DNA of 5,446 nt from Chlamydiota bacterium (GCA_027459365.1 DAIDIM010000027.1:1-5446), one strand, 5' to 3'; numbered from the stretch's first letter, positions 1 to 5,446 are shown. A program made the numbers and translations. The notes: generated by a model not told the origin, from the letters alone.

Positions 1-10
1 GATTTTTCAC

Positions 11-117
11 GCAATTACAAGACTAACGACCAAAAAGTGATTTTTGGGGCCCAAAAAGGCCTTTTGCTACACAAGCTTCCCCAAAAAGCATTTTTTGGTC
101 GCTAGTTTTGCAATTCC
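11..117. repeat. Long imperfect inverted repeat with three nested hairpins
   Basis: The arm at 11-49 matches the reverse complement of the arm at 79-117 at 33 of 39 positions by hand alignment, with a 29-base spacer at 50-78. Inside it are three smaller palindromes built on A-tract/T-tract pairs. CCAAAAA (30-36) pairs with TTTTTGG (41-47) around a four-base loop. The spacer carries the perfect 12-base palindrome AAAAGGCCTTTT (54-65). CCAAAAA (81-87) pairs with TTTTTGG (92-98), again with a four-base loop. A single strand could therefore form one long hairpin or a cloverleaf of three short ones. I see no target-site duplication at the two edges and no T-run that would make it an ordinary intrinsic terminator. 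It may be a small palindromic mobile element (MITE-like) or the remains of insertion-sequence ends. The structure is plain in the sequence; its identity is inference. Confidence 0.8.
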
Positions 118-228
118 CTCAATAAGATTAAAACGATGAAAAGGCAAGCGTACGGCTTCCGAGATATGGAATATTTTAAACTGCGACTTTATCACCTACA
201 TGAGTCTAGGTACGCATTTGTCGGATGA
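118..228 (+). pseudogene. C-terminal remnant of a transposase, probably ISL3-like
   Basis: Read from 118 to the TGA at 226-228, this frame gives LNKIKTMKRQAYGFRD, then MEYFKLRLYHLH and an ending in RYAFVG. This is the pattern I know from the extreme C-terminus of ISL3-family (IS204/IS1001/IS1096/IS1165) DDE transposases, where an N-N-K-I-K stretch precedes KR-x-AYGFR and a short aromatic/basic helix. Intact members are around 400 residues; only about 36 remain here. The frame is blocked by TAG at 103-105, inside the inverted repeat, and recognisable similarity starts just where that repeat ends. An ATG at 136 could start a 30-codon reading frame, but I see no reason to think it is expressed. 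This is a dead fragment left by an insertion sequence upstream of the heat-shock operon. The family assignment is from memory and less certain than the call of a transposase end. Confidence 0.72.
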
Positions 229-321
229 ACCCAAAAACAGCTTTTATCCCCACATTTTTTATTTATTAATCACTAATATACAATAACTTACGATATTATT
301 TCAGCAATCATTTATATCAAC
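229..321. other. AT-rich intergenic spacer
   Basis: This stretch lies between the transposase remnant and the heat-shock control region, and no coding frame in it can be supported. It is strongly AT-rich, with runs such as a T6 followed by ATTTATTAAT around 255-270, which could act as an upstream promoter element or as bent DNA. Its first bases (230-245, CCCAAAAA, three bases, CTTTT) resemble the core of the palindrome at 50-65, so part of it may be the outer end of the lost insertion sequence. Confidence 0.5.
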
Positions 322-330
322 TGCTAAAAT
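322..330 (+). promoter_or_regulatory. Possible extended -10 promoter upstream of hrcA
   Basis: TGCTAAAAT matches an extended -10 element: TG, one base, then TAAAAT (325-330), which agrees with TATAAT at five of six positions. No good -35 box lies 16-18 bases upstream. Transcription would start near 337, inside the CIRCE-like site, and would leave a leader of about 40 bases that includes the weak GGGG ribosome-binding sequence at 366-369. It is an alternative to the promoter at 336-364. Confidence 0.35.
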
Positions 331-334
331 AAAT

Positions 335-361
335 CTTGCAGTCCATGATCTAGAGCGCTAT
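335..361. promoter_or_regulatory. CIRCE-like operator for HrcA
   Basis: The HrcA operator consensus is TTAGCACTC, nine bases, GAGTGCTAA. Here CTTGCAGTC (335-343) and GAGCGCTAT (353-361) are separated by exactly nine bases (344-352). They match the consensus arms at 6 of 9 and 7 of 9 positions. The correct spacing, the position just ahead of hrcA and the presence of the hrcA-grpE-dnaK operon all support the call, although each arm is degenerate. Chlamydial CIRCE sites are known to depart from the consensus. HrcA bound here would cover the -35 and most of the -10 box at 336-364 and so block the operon in the absence of heat stress. Confidence 0.75.
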
Positions 362-364
362 AAT
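336..364 (+). promoter_or_regulatory. Main promoter of the hrcA-grpE-dnaK operon
   Basis: A perfect -10 box, TATAAT (359-364), is preceded at the ideal 17-base spacing by TTGCAG (336-341), a weak -35 box that keeps the important TTG. This fits the housekeeping sigma factor (sigma-66 in chlamydiae). The start point would be about 371-372, only five or six bases before the hrcA ATG at 377. The whole promoter is interleaved with the CIRCE-like site, which suggests direct blocking of RNA polymerase by HrcA. Confidence 0.6.
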
Positions 365-376
365 CGGGGTTAGATT

Positions 377-1486
377 ATGAAAAATGGGTATAAATTGATC
401 ACGACCAAGAAGCTTCCGAAGGCAGACCGAGAGCAGGCTGTCCTTTTTGGCGTTATAGAATTATATTTGAAAACGGGGAAGCCAATTGGATCTCAAACCA
501 TTCAGGAGCAAGGTTTTGAGTCTTTAAGTTCGGCGACAATTCGAAATTATTTTGGCAAGCTTGAACAGCAAGGATATTTGGAACAGCAACATATCTCTGG
601 AGGGAGAATTCCGACAGATAAGGCTTTCCGCCTGTATGCCGATCTCTATCAAGAAAAGGGGCATGTTGAAAAAGAACAGGAAGAGTTGATCCGAGGGGTC
701 TTTTCTAAAGAGACGAAGGAAATTGCGGCGATTCTTCATCATGGGATCGATGTTTTAAGTGAACTGAGTCAATGTGCTGTCTTTATCTCTTCGCCACGCT
801 TTGATCAGGACTTCATTCAGAACGTTAAGTTGGTCTCCATTGATGCGTCAAAGGTTTTAATCATTTTGATTACCGATTTCGGCTTGATCCATACAGAGAC
901 AATGTATTTGGATACGGGAATTGATAGCTCTTTTTTGCGTACTTGTGAAGAGTATTTTCTCTGGCGTATCAATAAGGGTGAAAAGCCACTGTTTCAAAAC
1001 GAGCTCGAAACAAAGCTTGCTCAGAGAATGTATAATGAAATTATGGTGCGCCATGTGGTTGGATATGCAAACTTTCCGAACGAAGAGGTACTTCGTACAG
1101 GGCTTTCTAAACTTTTGGTCTATCCAGAATTTAACGATGCGGCCTCTCTTGCAAATAGCTTATCTCTGTTAGAGGATGAAAATCACATGCGCTCTTTATT
1201 GCGAGATGCGATGAAAAAAAATGCCCTTTGCTGCTGGATTGGCGATGAGCTTTGTCCCTATATCCCTGCATCTTCTAAATGTAGCGTGATCGCAGTCCCC
1301 TATTATATTAATCAAACCCTTGCTGGAAGTATCGCACTGCTTGGACCTGTGCGACTTCCCTATCGTAACCTTTTTGGTCTATGCCAGCTCTTTAGCGAGA
1401 AAATTTCAAGCGCGCTGACAAACAATCTTTACAAATACAAAATTACATTTCGTACACCCACAAAATTGATAGGAAATCAACCATGA
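377..1486 (+). CDS. hrcA: Heat-inducible transcription repressor HrcA
   Basis: HrcA is a dimeric repressor that binds CIRCE operators and shuts off chaperone genes until heat stress inactivates it; GroEL is known to help it fold or stay active. The protein is 369 residues. The N-terminal winged-helix DNA-binding domain spans roughly residues 15-90 and includes the recognition segment SSATIRNYFGKLEQQGYL (51-68) and the hallmark SGGRIPT (74-80). A GAF-like ligand/dimer domain follows to about 345. After ISSAL the protein carries a short basic tail of about 24 residues, ending TPTKLIGNQP, reminiscent of the longer C-terminal extension of Chlamydia HrcA that modulates repression. ATG at 377 is the only nearby ATG; GGGG at 366-369 is a weak ribosome-binding site seven bases upstream, and a TTG at 395 is a less likely start. 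It is first in the operon and overlaps grpE by four bases. Confidence 0.96.
   Translation: MKNGYKLITTKKLPKADREQAVLFGVIELYLKTGKPIGSQTIQEQGFESLSSATIRNYFGKLEQQGYLEQQHISGGRIPTDKAFRLYADLYQEKGHVEKEQEELIRGVFSKETKEIAAILHHGIDVLSELSQCAVFISSPRFDQDFIQNVKLVSIDASKVLIILITDFGLIHTETMYLDTGIDSSFLRTCEEYFLWRINKGEKPLFQNELETKLAQRMYNEIMVRHVVGYANFPNEEVLRTGLSKLLVYPEFNDAASLANSLSLLEDENHMRSLLRDAMKKNALCCWIGDELCPYIPASSKCSVIAVPYYINQTLAGSIALLGPVRLPYRNLFGLCQLFSEKISSALTNNLYKYKITFRTPTKLIGNQP
1471..1474 (+). promoter_or_regulatory. Ribosome-binding site of grpE
   Basis: AGGA lies eight bases before the ATG at 1483 and inside the 3' end of hrcA. It supports the ATGA start/stop overlap and argues for translational coupling of grpE to hrcA. 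Confidence 0.65.
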
Positions 1487-1968
1487 CAACAGAAGAGACA
1501 AAACCCGAAGAGGCGCCAAAACAAGAGCTGCCACAAGAAGAAAATTGGAAGGAGAAGTATCTCCTCGCTTTGGCTGAAATGGAAAATATGCGCAAGAGGA
1601 TGCAAAAAGAGCGCTATGAGATGTCAAAGTTTGGCATTGAAAACACAATTGGTGAGTTTCTTCCTGCTATGGACAATTTTGAAAATGCACTCCGCTTTGC
1701 GGGGAATGCATCCAATGAAGTGAAGAATTGGGCGACAGGATTTGAGATGATCCTTTCCCAGTTCAAAGAGGTGTTGAACAACAATGGAATTCAACCTTTT
1801 TCATCTGTTGGAACCCACTTTGATCCTGCACTGCATGAGGCTGTCGAAATTGTGGAAACAACAGAAGGACCTGATGGAGTGATCCTTCAAGAATTTACCA
1901 AGGGCTATAAAAGCTCTACAAGAACGATTCGACCTGCTCGCGTTAAAGTCGCGAAATTAAAAAATTAA
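1483..1968 (+). CDS. grpE: Nucleotide exchange factor GrpE
   Basis: GrpE is the cytoplasmic cochaperone that opens the DnaK nucleotide-binding domain so that ADP leaves and substrate is released. The 161-residue product has a charged, Glu/Pro-rich N-terminus (about 1-20), then a long dimerisation helix (about 20-58, with the heptad-like segment LALAEMENMRKRM), a helical bundle region containing FLPAMDNFENAL (59-70), and the C-terminal beta domain that contacts DnaK. That domain has the family signature: GTHFDPALHEAV (110-121), GYKSSTRTIRPARV (141-154) and the basic end KVAKLKN. It is shorter than the approximately 190-200 residues of E. coli-type GrpE, mostly through a shorter N-terminal tail, and looks intact. 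Its ATG overlaps the hrcA TGA as ATGA (1483-1486), and dnaK follows after 17 bases. Confidence 0.96.
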   Translation: MTTEETKPEEAPKQELPQEENWKEKYLLALAEMENMRKRMQKERYEMSKFGIENTIGEFLPAMDNFENALRFAGNASNEVKNWATGFEMILSQFKEVLNNNGIQPFSSVGTHFDPALHEAVEIVETTEGPDGVILQEFTKGYKSSTRTIRPARVKVAKLKN

Positions 1969-1971
1969 AAT

Positions 1972-1978
1972 GAGAGAG
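1972..1978 (+). promoter_or_regulatory. Ribosome-binding site of dnaK
   Basis: GAGAGAG ends seven bases before the dnaK ATG in the 17-base grpE-dnaK gap. This purine-rich site is a good match in spacing and fixes the start at 1986. Confidence 0.6.
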
Positions 1979-1985
1979 AAAGATT

Positions 1986-3890
1986 ATGACAAATAAGAAA
2001 AAAAGAATTATCGGTATCGACCTGGGGACAACAAACTCTTGCGTCGCAGTTATGGAAGGCGGATCTACTGTCGTTATCGCCAATGCTGAAGGGGCGCGCA
2101 CCACTCCGTCTGTCATCGCTTATAAAGGCCCTGAAAGATTGGTGGGTATTCCAGCCAAAAGACAGGCGGTCACAAATCCTGATAAAACACTCTATTCATC
2201 AAAACGTTTTATTGGCCGAAAACTCAGCGAAGTACAATCGGAAATCGCAACTGTCCCTTACAAAGTGACAAAGAATGCAAACGGCGATGCGGTTTTTGAA
2301 ATCGATGGCAAAACGATTTCCCCAGAAGAGGCGGCAGCTCACATCTTAATGAAAATGAAAGAGACGGCTGAAAATTACCTCGGCGAAAAAGTGACAGAAG
2401 CGGTCATCACGGTTCCCGCCTACTTTAACGATTCGCAGCGCCAATCGACAAAAGATGCGGGTAAAATTGCAGGACTTGATGTCAAGAGAATCATCCCAGA
2501 ACCTACAGCTGCAGCGTTAGCTTATGGTCTTGATAAATTGCATACAGATAAGAAAATTGCTGTATACGATTTGGGGGGTGGAACGTTTGACGTTTCCATT
2601 CTTGAAATTGGCGATGGTGTTTTTGAAGTGCTTGCAACTAATGGTGACACGCACCTCGGCGGCGATGACTTTGATAACAAGATCATCCACTGGATGCTCG
2701 ATGAATTCAAAAAAGAGACAGGCATCGACCTCTCCAAAGATAAAATGGCTCTTCAGAGATTGCGCGATGCAGCGGAAAAAGCGAAAATCGAACTCTCTGG
2801 AGTTCCATCGACCGAAATCAATCAACCGTTCATCACAATGGATGCAAGCGGTCCAAGACATTTAAGCTTGACTCTTACAAGAGCAAAACTTGAAAGTCTG
2901 TGCCATGACCTGATTGAGCGGAGTGTTGAACCATGCCGCAAAGCGATGAAAGATGCAGGGGTCTCCCCATCCGATATTGGCGAGGTGATCCTCGTTGGCG
3001 GTATGACACGTATGCCAGCAGTTCAACAAAAAGTAAAAGAGCTCTTCGGAAGAGAGCCGCATAAAGGGGTCAACCCAGATGAGGCGGTCGCAATCGGCGC
3101 TGCAATTCAAGGGGGAATCATCGCAGGAGATGTCAAAGATGTTCTCCTTCTCGACGTTGTTCCTCTTACCCTTGGAATTGAGACTCTTGGTGGCGTCATG
3201 ACTCCGTTGATTGAGCGCAACACAACGATCCCAAGTCAGAAGAAACAGGTTTTCTCAACAGCAAGCGACAACCAGCCAGCTGTGACCATCGTCGTTCTTC
3301 AAGGGGAAAGACCCATGGCAAAAGACAATAAGGAAATTGGACGCTTTGACCTCACCGACATCCCTCCAGCACCGCGGGGAATGCCACAAATCGAAGTTTC
3401 CTTTAACGTCGATGCAGACGGAATTCTTCATGTCTCTGCAAAAGATAAACAATCTGGAAAAGAACAAAAAATCCGCATTGAGGCTAAATCTGGCCTAACG
3501 GATGCGGAAATCCAGAAAAAAGTCAAAGAAGCAGAGCTTCATGCAGAAGAAGATAAAGCACGTAAAGAACAAGTCGAAGTCCGCAACGAAGCAGACGCCC
3601 TTGTTTTCCGCGCGCAAAAGTCTCTCGATGAGTACAAGGATAAAATTCCGGGCAATATCGCAAGCGATATCCAAACCCACATTGACGATCTTAAAAAGAC
3701 TTTAGAAAAGGGCGATACTGCAGCGATTAAGGCAAAAACCGCCGAGCTCCAACAGCATATGCAGAAGATTGGCGAAAACCTTACAGCCGGCGCAAGTGGT
3801 GCCCCGGGCGCAGAGGCAGCACAACCTCAAGCAGAAAAGCCTGATATTGAGGAAGCAGAAGCTGAAATCATCGACGAAGACAAAAAATAA
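1986..3890 (+). CDS. dnaK: Molecular chaperone DnaK (Hsp70)
   Basis: DnaK is the ATP-driven cytoplasmic Hsp70 that binds exposed hydrophobic segments of client proteins, working with DnaJ (not in this window) and GrpE. The 634-residue protein is full length. The ATPase domain covers about 1-384: phosphate-1 loop IDLGTTNS (11-18), VPAYFNDSQRQSTKDAG (143-159), phosphate-2 loop DLGGGTFD (195-202) and adenosine loop VGGMTRMP (337-344). The interdomain linker is DVLLLDVVPLTLG (385-397). The substrate-binding beta domain runs to about 505 with DADGILHVSAKDK (476-488), followed by the helical lid and an Ala/Gly/Pro-rich disordered stretch (about 601-618). It closes with the acidic tail IEEAEAEIIDEDKK, equivalent to the conserved bacterial DnaK end. 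The N-terminus has about four extra residues (TNKKK) before the first strand. As the last chaperone gene of the operon, it should be CIRCE/HrcA-controlled. Confidence 0.98.
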   Translation: MTNKKKRIIGIDLGTTNSCVAVMEGGSTVVIANAEGARTTPSVIAYKGPERLVGIPAKRQAVTNPDKTLYSSKRFIGRKLSEVQSEIATVPYKVTKNANGDAVFEIDGKTISPEEAAAHILMKMKETAENYLGEKVTEAVITVPAYFNDSQRQSTKDAGKIAGLDVKRIIPEPTAAALAYGLDKLHTDKKIAVYDLGGGTFDVSILEIGDGVFEVLATNGDTHLGGDDFDNKIIHWMLDEFKKETGIDLSKDKMALQRLRDAAEKAKIELSGVPSTEINQPFITMDASGPRHLSLTLTRAKLESLCHDLIERSVEPCRKAMKDAGVSPSDIGEVILVGGMTRMPAVQQKVKELFGREPHKGVNPDEAVAIGAAIQGGIIAGDVKDVLLLDVVPLTLGIETLGGVMTPLIERNTTIPSQKKQVFSTASDNQPAVTIVVLQGERPMAKDNKEIGRFDLTDIPPAPRGMPQIEVSFNVDADGILHVSAKDKQSGKEQKIRIEAKSGLTDAEIQKKVKEAELHAEEDKARKEQVEVRNEADALVFRAQKSLDEYKDKIPGNIASDIQTHIDDLKKTLEKGDTAAIKAKTAELQQHMQKIGENLTAGASGAPGAEAAQPQAEKPDIEEAEAEIIDEDKK

Positions 3891-3916
3891 TCGTTTTCAA
3901 ACGGTAGAAAAAAATT

Positions 3917-3927
3917 AGGAAAGAGAG
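3917..3927 (+). promoter_or_regulatory. Probable ribosome-binding site of the symporter gene
   Basis: AGGAAAGAGAG is the only purine-rich stretch before the ATG at 3941. Its AGAGAG end lies 13 bases upstream, longer than usual, which suggests modest translation. No ATG, GTG or TTG occurs upstream in frame before the TAG at 3905, so the ATG at 3941 is the best start. Confidence 0.45.
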
Positions 3928-3940
3928 TATCCTTTCTCGG

Positions 3941-5242
3941 ATGCTCTCCACCCTATGCGATTCGATTCTTTTTGCCGTATGTATTATTATTTTAGCGGCG
4001 ACCATTTTTATCACGATTCGTACCCGTTTTGTCCAAATTCGTCTCCTTCCCAACCTCTTTAAAGAACTTTTTTCAAAAAGCCGCGAAAGCAAACACACAA
4101 TCAAGCCCTATAAAGCACTTTTTACAGCCATGTCTACAACTCTCGGTATCGGCACAATTGTTGGGCCGGTGATTGCAATCAGCCTTGGTGGCCCAGGAGC
4201 GTTGCTTGGGTTTTTACTCGCCTCATTTTTTGGGAGCGCTGCGACCTTTGTAGAGGTCAATCTTGCGCTTCTTAGCCGTGAAAGGCTTCCCAATGGGCAG
4301 ATCTTGGGCGGCCCAATGATGTATTTAAAAAAGATTTTTTCACCCCTTGCTGCAAAATGGTATGCGGGCTGCTGCTTTGTTTTGATGATTGCATGGTCAA
4401 GCGCGCAAGCAAATCAATTAGCGGCCATCCTCGACTCTCCCCTCTTGGGCAATTATCGAATTCCCACAATGATCACAGGAATTGCCATTGGTCTGATCCT
4501 CTTCTTCCTCCTCGCGGGTGGCATTAAAAAAGTAGGGGCAATTGAAGCAAAGCTAATCCCCATAAAATTTATTCTCTATGTAGGGGCTTGTCTTTTCATT
4601 CTTCTATCGGATATCTCGCGCCTTGGTGAAATTATGACCACCATTTTCACATCGGCATTTAAACCCTATGCAATGGCAAGCGGAGCCGTCGTTGGCGGCC
4701 TTATGAGCGCCTTGCGTTGGGGGATTTTTAGAGGAATACAAACTTGCGAAGCAGGAGTCGGAACGCAAACGATCCCCCATTCTATGGCAGAAACAAATGA
4801 TCCTGAGGCGCAAGCGACGATTGCCATGCTCTCTACTTATTCAGCAGGCCTAATTGCTTTTCTCTCTGGATGCGTTGCTCTGATGACAGGAACATGGGAA
4901 AATCCCACCCTTCCGCTTGGCATGAGTATGGTGGCAGCATCCTTTCAAATGTATTTTGGAACTTTAGGTTTAATTGGAATTGCCTCTTGCGCAGTGATTT
5001 TTGCCTTCGGGACGATCCTCGGCAATGGGTATAATGGAAGCCAGGCATTTGGATATTTAACGCAGCACAAAAAGCTCTATTTTTACTATGCATGCACATC
5101 GGCCCTCATCGTCTTAGGATGTATCTCAGATGCGAAAACAGTTTGGGCTTTAACAGACATCATTTTAAGTGCCATGGTCTTACCCCATATCGCAGCACTG
5201 ATTATTCATGTGAGTAAAAAACGAAAAGCGGTTGCTACATAA
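3941..5242 (+). CDS. Sodium:alanine/glycine symporter (AGCS family)
   Basis: This inner-membrane transporter is expected to import alanine, glycine or a related amino acid with sodium. The 433-residue product is strongly hydrophobic with about ten or eleven membrane segments; the first covers about residues 8-26. Family landmarks appear in order: the loop IRTRFVQIRLLP (26-37), FTAMSTTLGIGTIVGP (61-76), SLGGPGA (81-87), TFVEVNLAL (102-110) with GGPMMYL (123-129), the GIFRGIQTCEAGVGT stretch (261-275) matching the family's GI-x-RG-x-x-x-EAG-x-G, and FGTILGNGYNGSQAFGYL (356-373). Length is slightly below the usual 440-550. It differs from typical members at GIGTIVG (family usually G-x-G-N-I) and at TQTIPHS, so the substrate is uncertain. 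It starts 50 bases after dnaK on the same strand. Chlamydiae carry members annotated dagA, but I do not assign that symbol. Confidence 0.88.
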   Translation: MLSTLCDSILFAVCIIILAATIFITIRTRFVQIRLLPNLFKELFSKSRESKHTIKPYKALFTAMSTTLGIGTIVGPVIAISLGGPGALLGFLLASFFGSAATFVEVNLALLSRERLPNGQILGGPMMYLKKIFSPLAAKWYAGCCFVLMIAWSSAQANQLAAILDSPLLGNYRIPTMITGIAIGLILFFLLAGGIKKVGAIEAKLIPIKFILYVGACLFILLSDISRLGEIMTTIFTSAFKPYAMASGAVVGGLMSALRWGIFRGIQTCEAGVGTQTIPHSMAETNDPEAQATIAMLSTYSAGLIAFLSGCVALMTGTWENPTLPLGMSMVAASFQMYFGTLGLIGIASCAVIFAFGTILGNGYNGSQAFGYLTQHKKLYFYYACTSALIVLGCISDAKTVWALTDIILSAMVLPHIAALIIHVSKKRKAVAT

Positions 5243-5261
5243 GCCTCTTTTAATTTAAAAT
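5232..5261 (+). promoter_or_regulatory. Possible promoter for the downstream small gene
   Basis: TTGCTA (5232-5237, four of six to TTGACA) and TAAAAT (5256-5261, five of six to TATAAT) are 18 bases apart. Transcription would start near 5268, giving a leader of about 24 bases before the ATG at 5292. In AT-rich DNA such matches occur by chance, so this is tentative. Confidence 0.35.
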
Positions 5262-5291
5262 GTCATAGTTTTTTAAAAAAAAGGTATTTAT

Positions 5292-5446
5292 ATGAATAGT
5301 ATTACTAAATATTCAGAAGTAACAATCGCAACCGCAGCAAGCACAGTTTTATCTGTGGGAACTGGAACGATCTGGGGAACTGCAATCGCAGCATCCTATT
5401 TATTAGAAGGAAAACCTCATCATGCAGTCGGATCTTTTGTTAGATC
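5292..5446 (+). CDS. Hypothetical hydrophobic protein, 3' end outside window
   Basis: The reading frame starts at ATG 5292 and stays open for 51 codons to the window edge, so the protein is incomplete. The start is supported by AAAAAAGG ending at 5284, seven bases upstream. The visible part begins MNSITKYSEVTIATAAS and has one small-residue-rich hydrophobic segment at about residues 10-39, rich in Ala, Thr, Gly and Ser and ending at SYLLEGK, followed by HHAVGSF. It has no clear signal-peptide cleavage pattern and no family I recognise. It could be a small membrane protein; a chlamydial inclusion-membrane (Inc) type protein would need a second hydrophobic lobe, which cannot be seen here. It lies 49 bases after the symporter gene and could be read from that transcript or from its own promoter. 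Confidence 0.6.
   Translation, partial: MNSITKYSEVTIATAASTVLSVGTGTIWGTAIAASYLLEGKPHHAVGSFVR

Noticed and set aside
11..117. Integron attC recombination site
   Set aside because: The folded, imperfect inverted repeat suggested it, but the ends do not show the paired RYYYAAC and GTTRRRY core sites, and there is no integrase or cassette gene nearby.
11..117. Intrinsic transcription terminator
   Set aside because: The stems are AT-rich A-tract/T-tract pairs and the long stem is not followed by a U-run on either strand, so the usual GC stem plus U-tract form is missing.
136..228. Small stand-alone gene of 30 codons starting at ATG 136
   Set aside because: Its sequence is the C-terminus of a transposase, similarity continues upstream of the ATG to about 118, and no ribosome-binding site is evident.
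2517..2865. Overlapping reading frames of about 70-114 codons on both strands inside dnaK
   Set aside because: They are shadows of the well-conserved dnaK frame, have no ribosome-binding sites and resemble no family.
3918..3948. Hairpin hiding the symporter ribosome-binding site (GAGAG 3923-3927 with CTCTC 3944-3948, or GAAAG 3919-3923 with CTTTC 3932-3936)
   Set aside because: Both are five-base stems that exclude each other; purine-rich ribosome-binding sites often find such partners by chance.
3868..4104. 78-codon minus-strand reading frame across the dnaK-symporter gap
   Set aside because: It overlaps the start of the symporter and the end of dnaK, gives a low-complexity basic/hydrophobic product without recognisable features, and lacks a convincing start site.
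5248..5282. AT palindromes (TTTTAATTTAAAA and TTTTTTAAAAAA) as a terminator or regulatory site after the symporter
   Set aside because: They have no GC pairs and are too weak to fold stably; they are better explained by the AT-rich gap, promoter-like bases and the ribosome-binding site of the next gene.

Overview
The window looks like the chromosome of a bacterium in the phylum Chlamydiota, most likely an environmental lineage (Simkania-, Waddlia- or Parachlamydia-like) and not the genus Chlamydia. Three observations support this: the gene order hrcA-grpE-dnaK, an HrcA with the chlamydial-style N-terminus and a short C-terminal tail after the conserved core, and an alanine/glycine-type sodium symporter. 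Genus-level assignment is inference from memory of family features and was not tested by any search.

Region 1-376 has no intact gene. It starts with a long, imperfect inverted repeat (11-49 against 79-117) that contains three nested A-tract/T-tract hairpins. Directly against its right edge is the C-terminal end of a broken transposase (about 118-228), probably of the ISL3 type. An AT-rich stretch follows, and then the control region of the heat-shock operon: a CIRCE-like operator (335-361) that almost completely overlaps a promoter with a perfect TATAAT -10 box (359-364). A second possible promoter lies just upstream (322-330).

Region 377-3890 is a compact heat-shock operon on the + strand. 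It holds hrcA (repressor), grpE (nucleotide exchange factor; its ATG overlaps the hrcA stop by 4 bases) and dnaK (Hsp70; 17 bases after grpE). HrcA would bind the CIRCE site ahead of its own gene, so repressor and chaperone are controlled together, and GrpE recycles DnaK by promoting ADP release.

Region 3941-5242 encodes a full-length sodium:alanine/glycine symporter-family membrane protein, only 50 bases after dnaK on the same strand with no convincing terminator between them. After it comes a 49-base AT-rich gap with a possible promoter, and then the start of a small hydrophobic protein of unknown function that runs off the end of the window at 5446.

I see no new multi-gene system. The parts that deserve a second look are the palindrome/transposase scar upstream of the operon, the unusual promoter-operator arrangement with a possible very short hrcA leader, and the altered motifs in the symporter.
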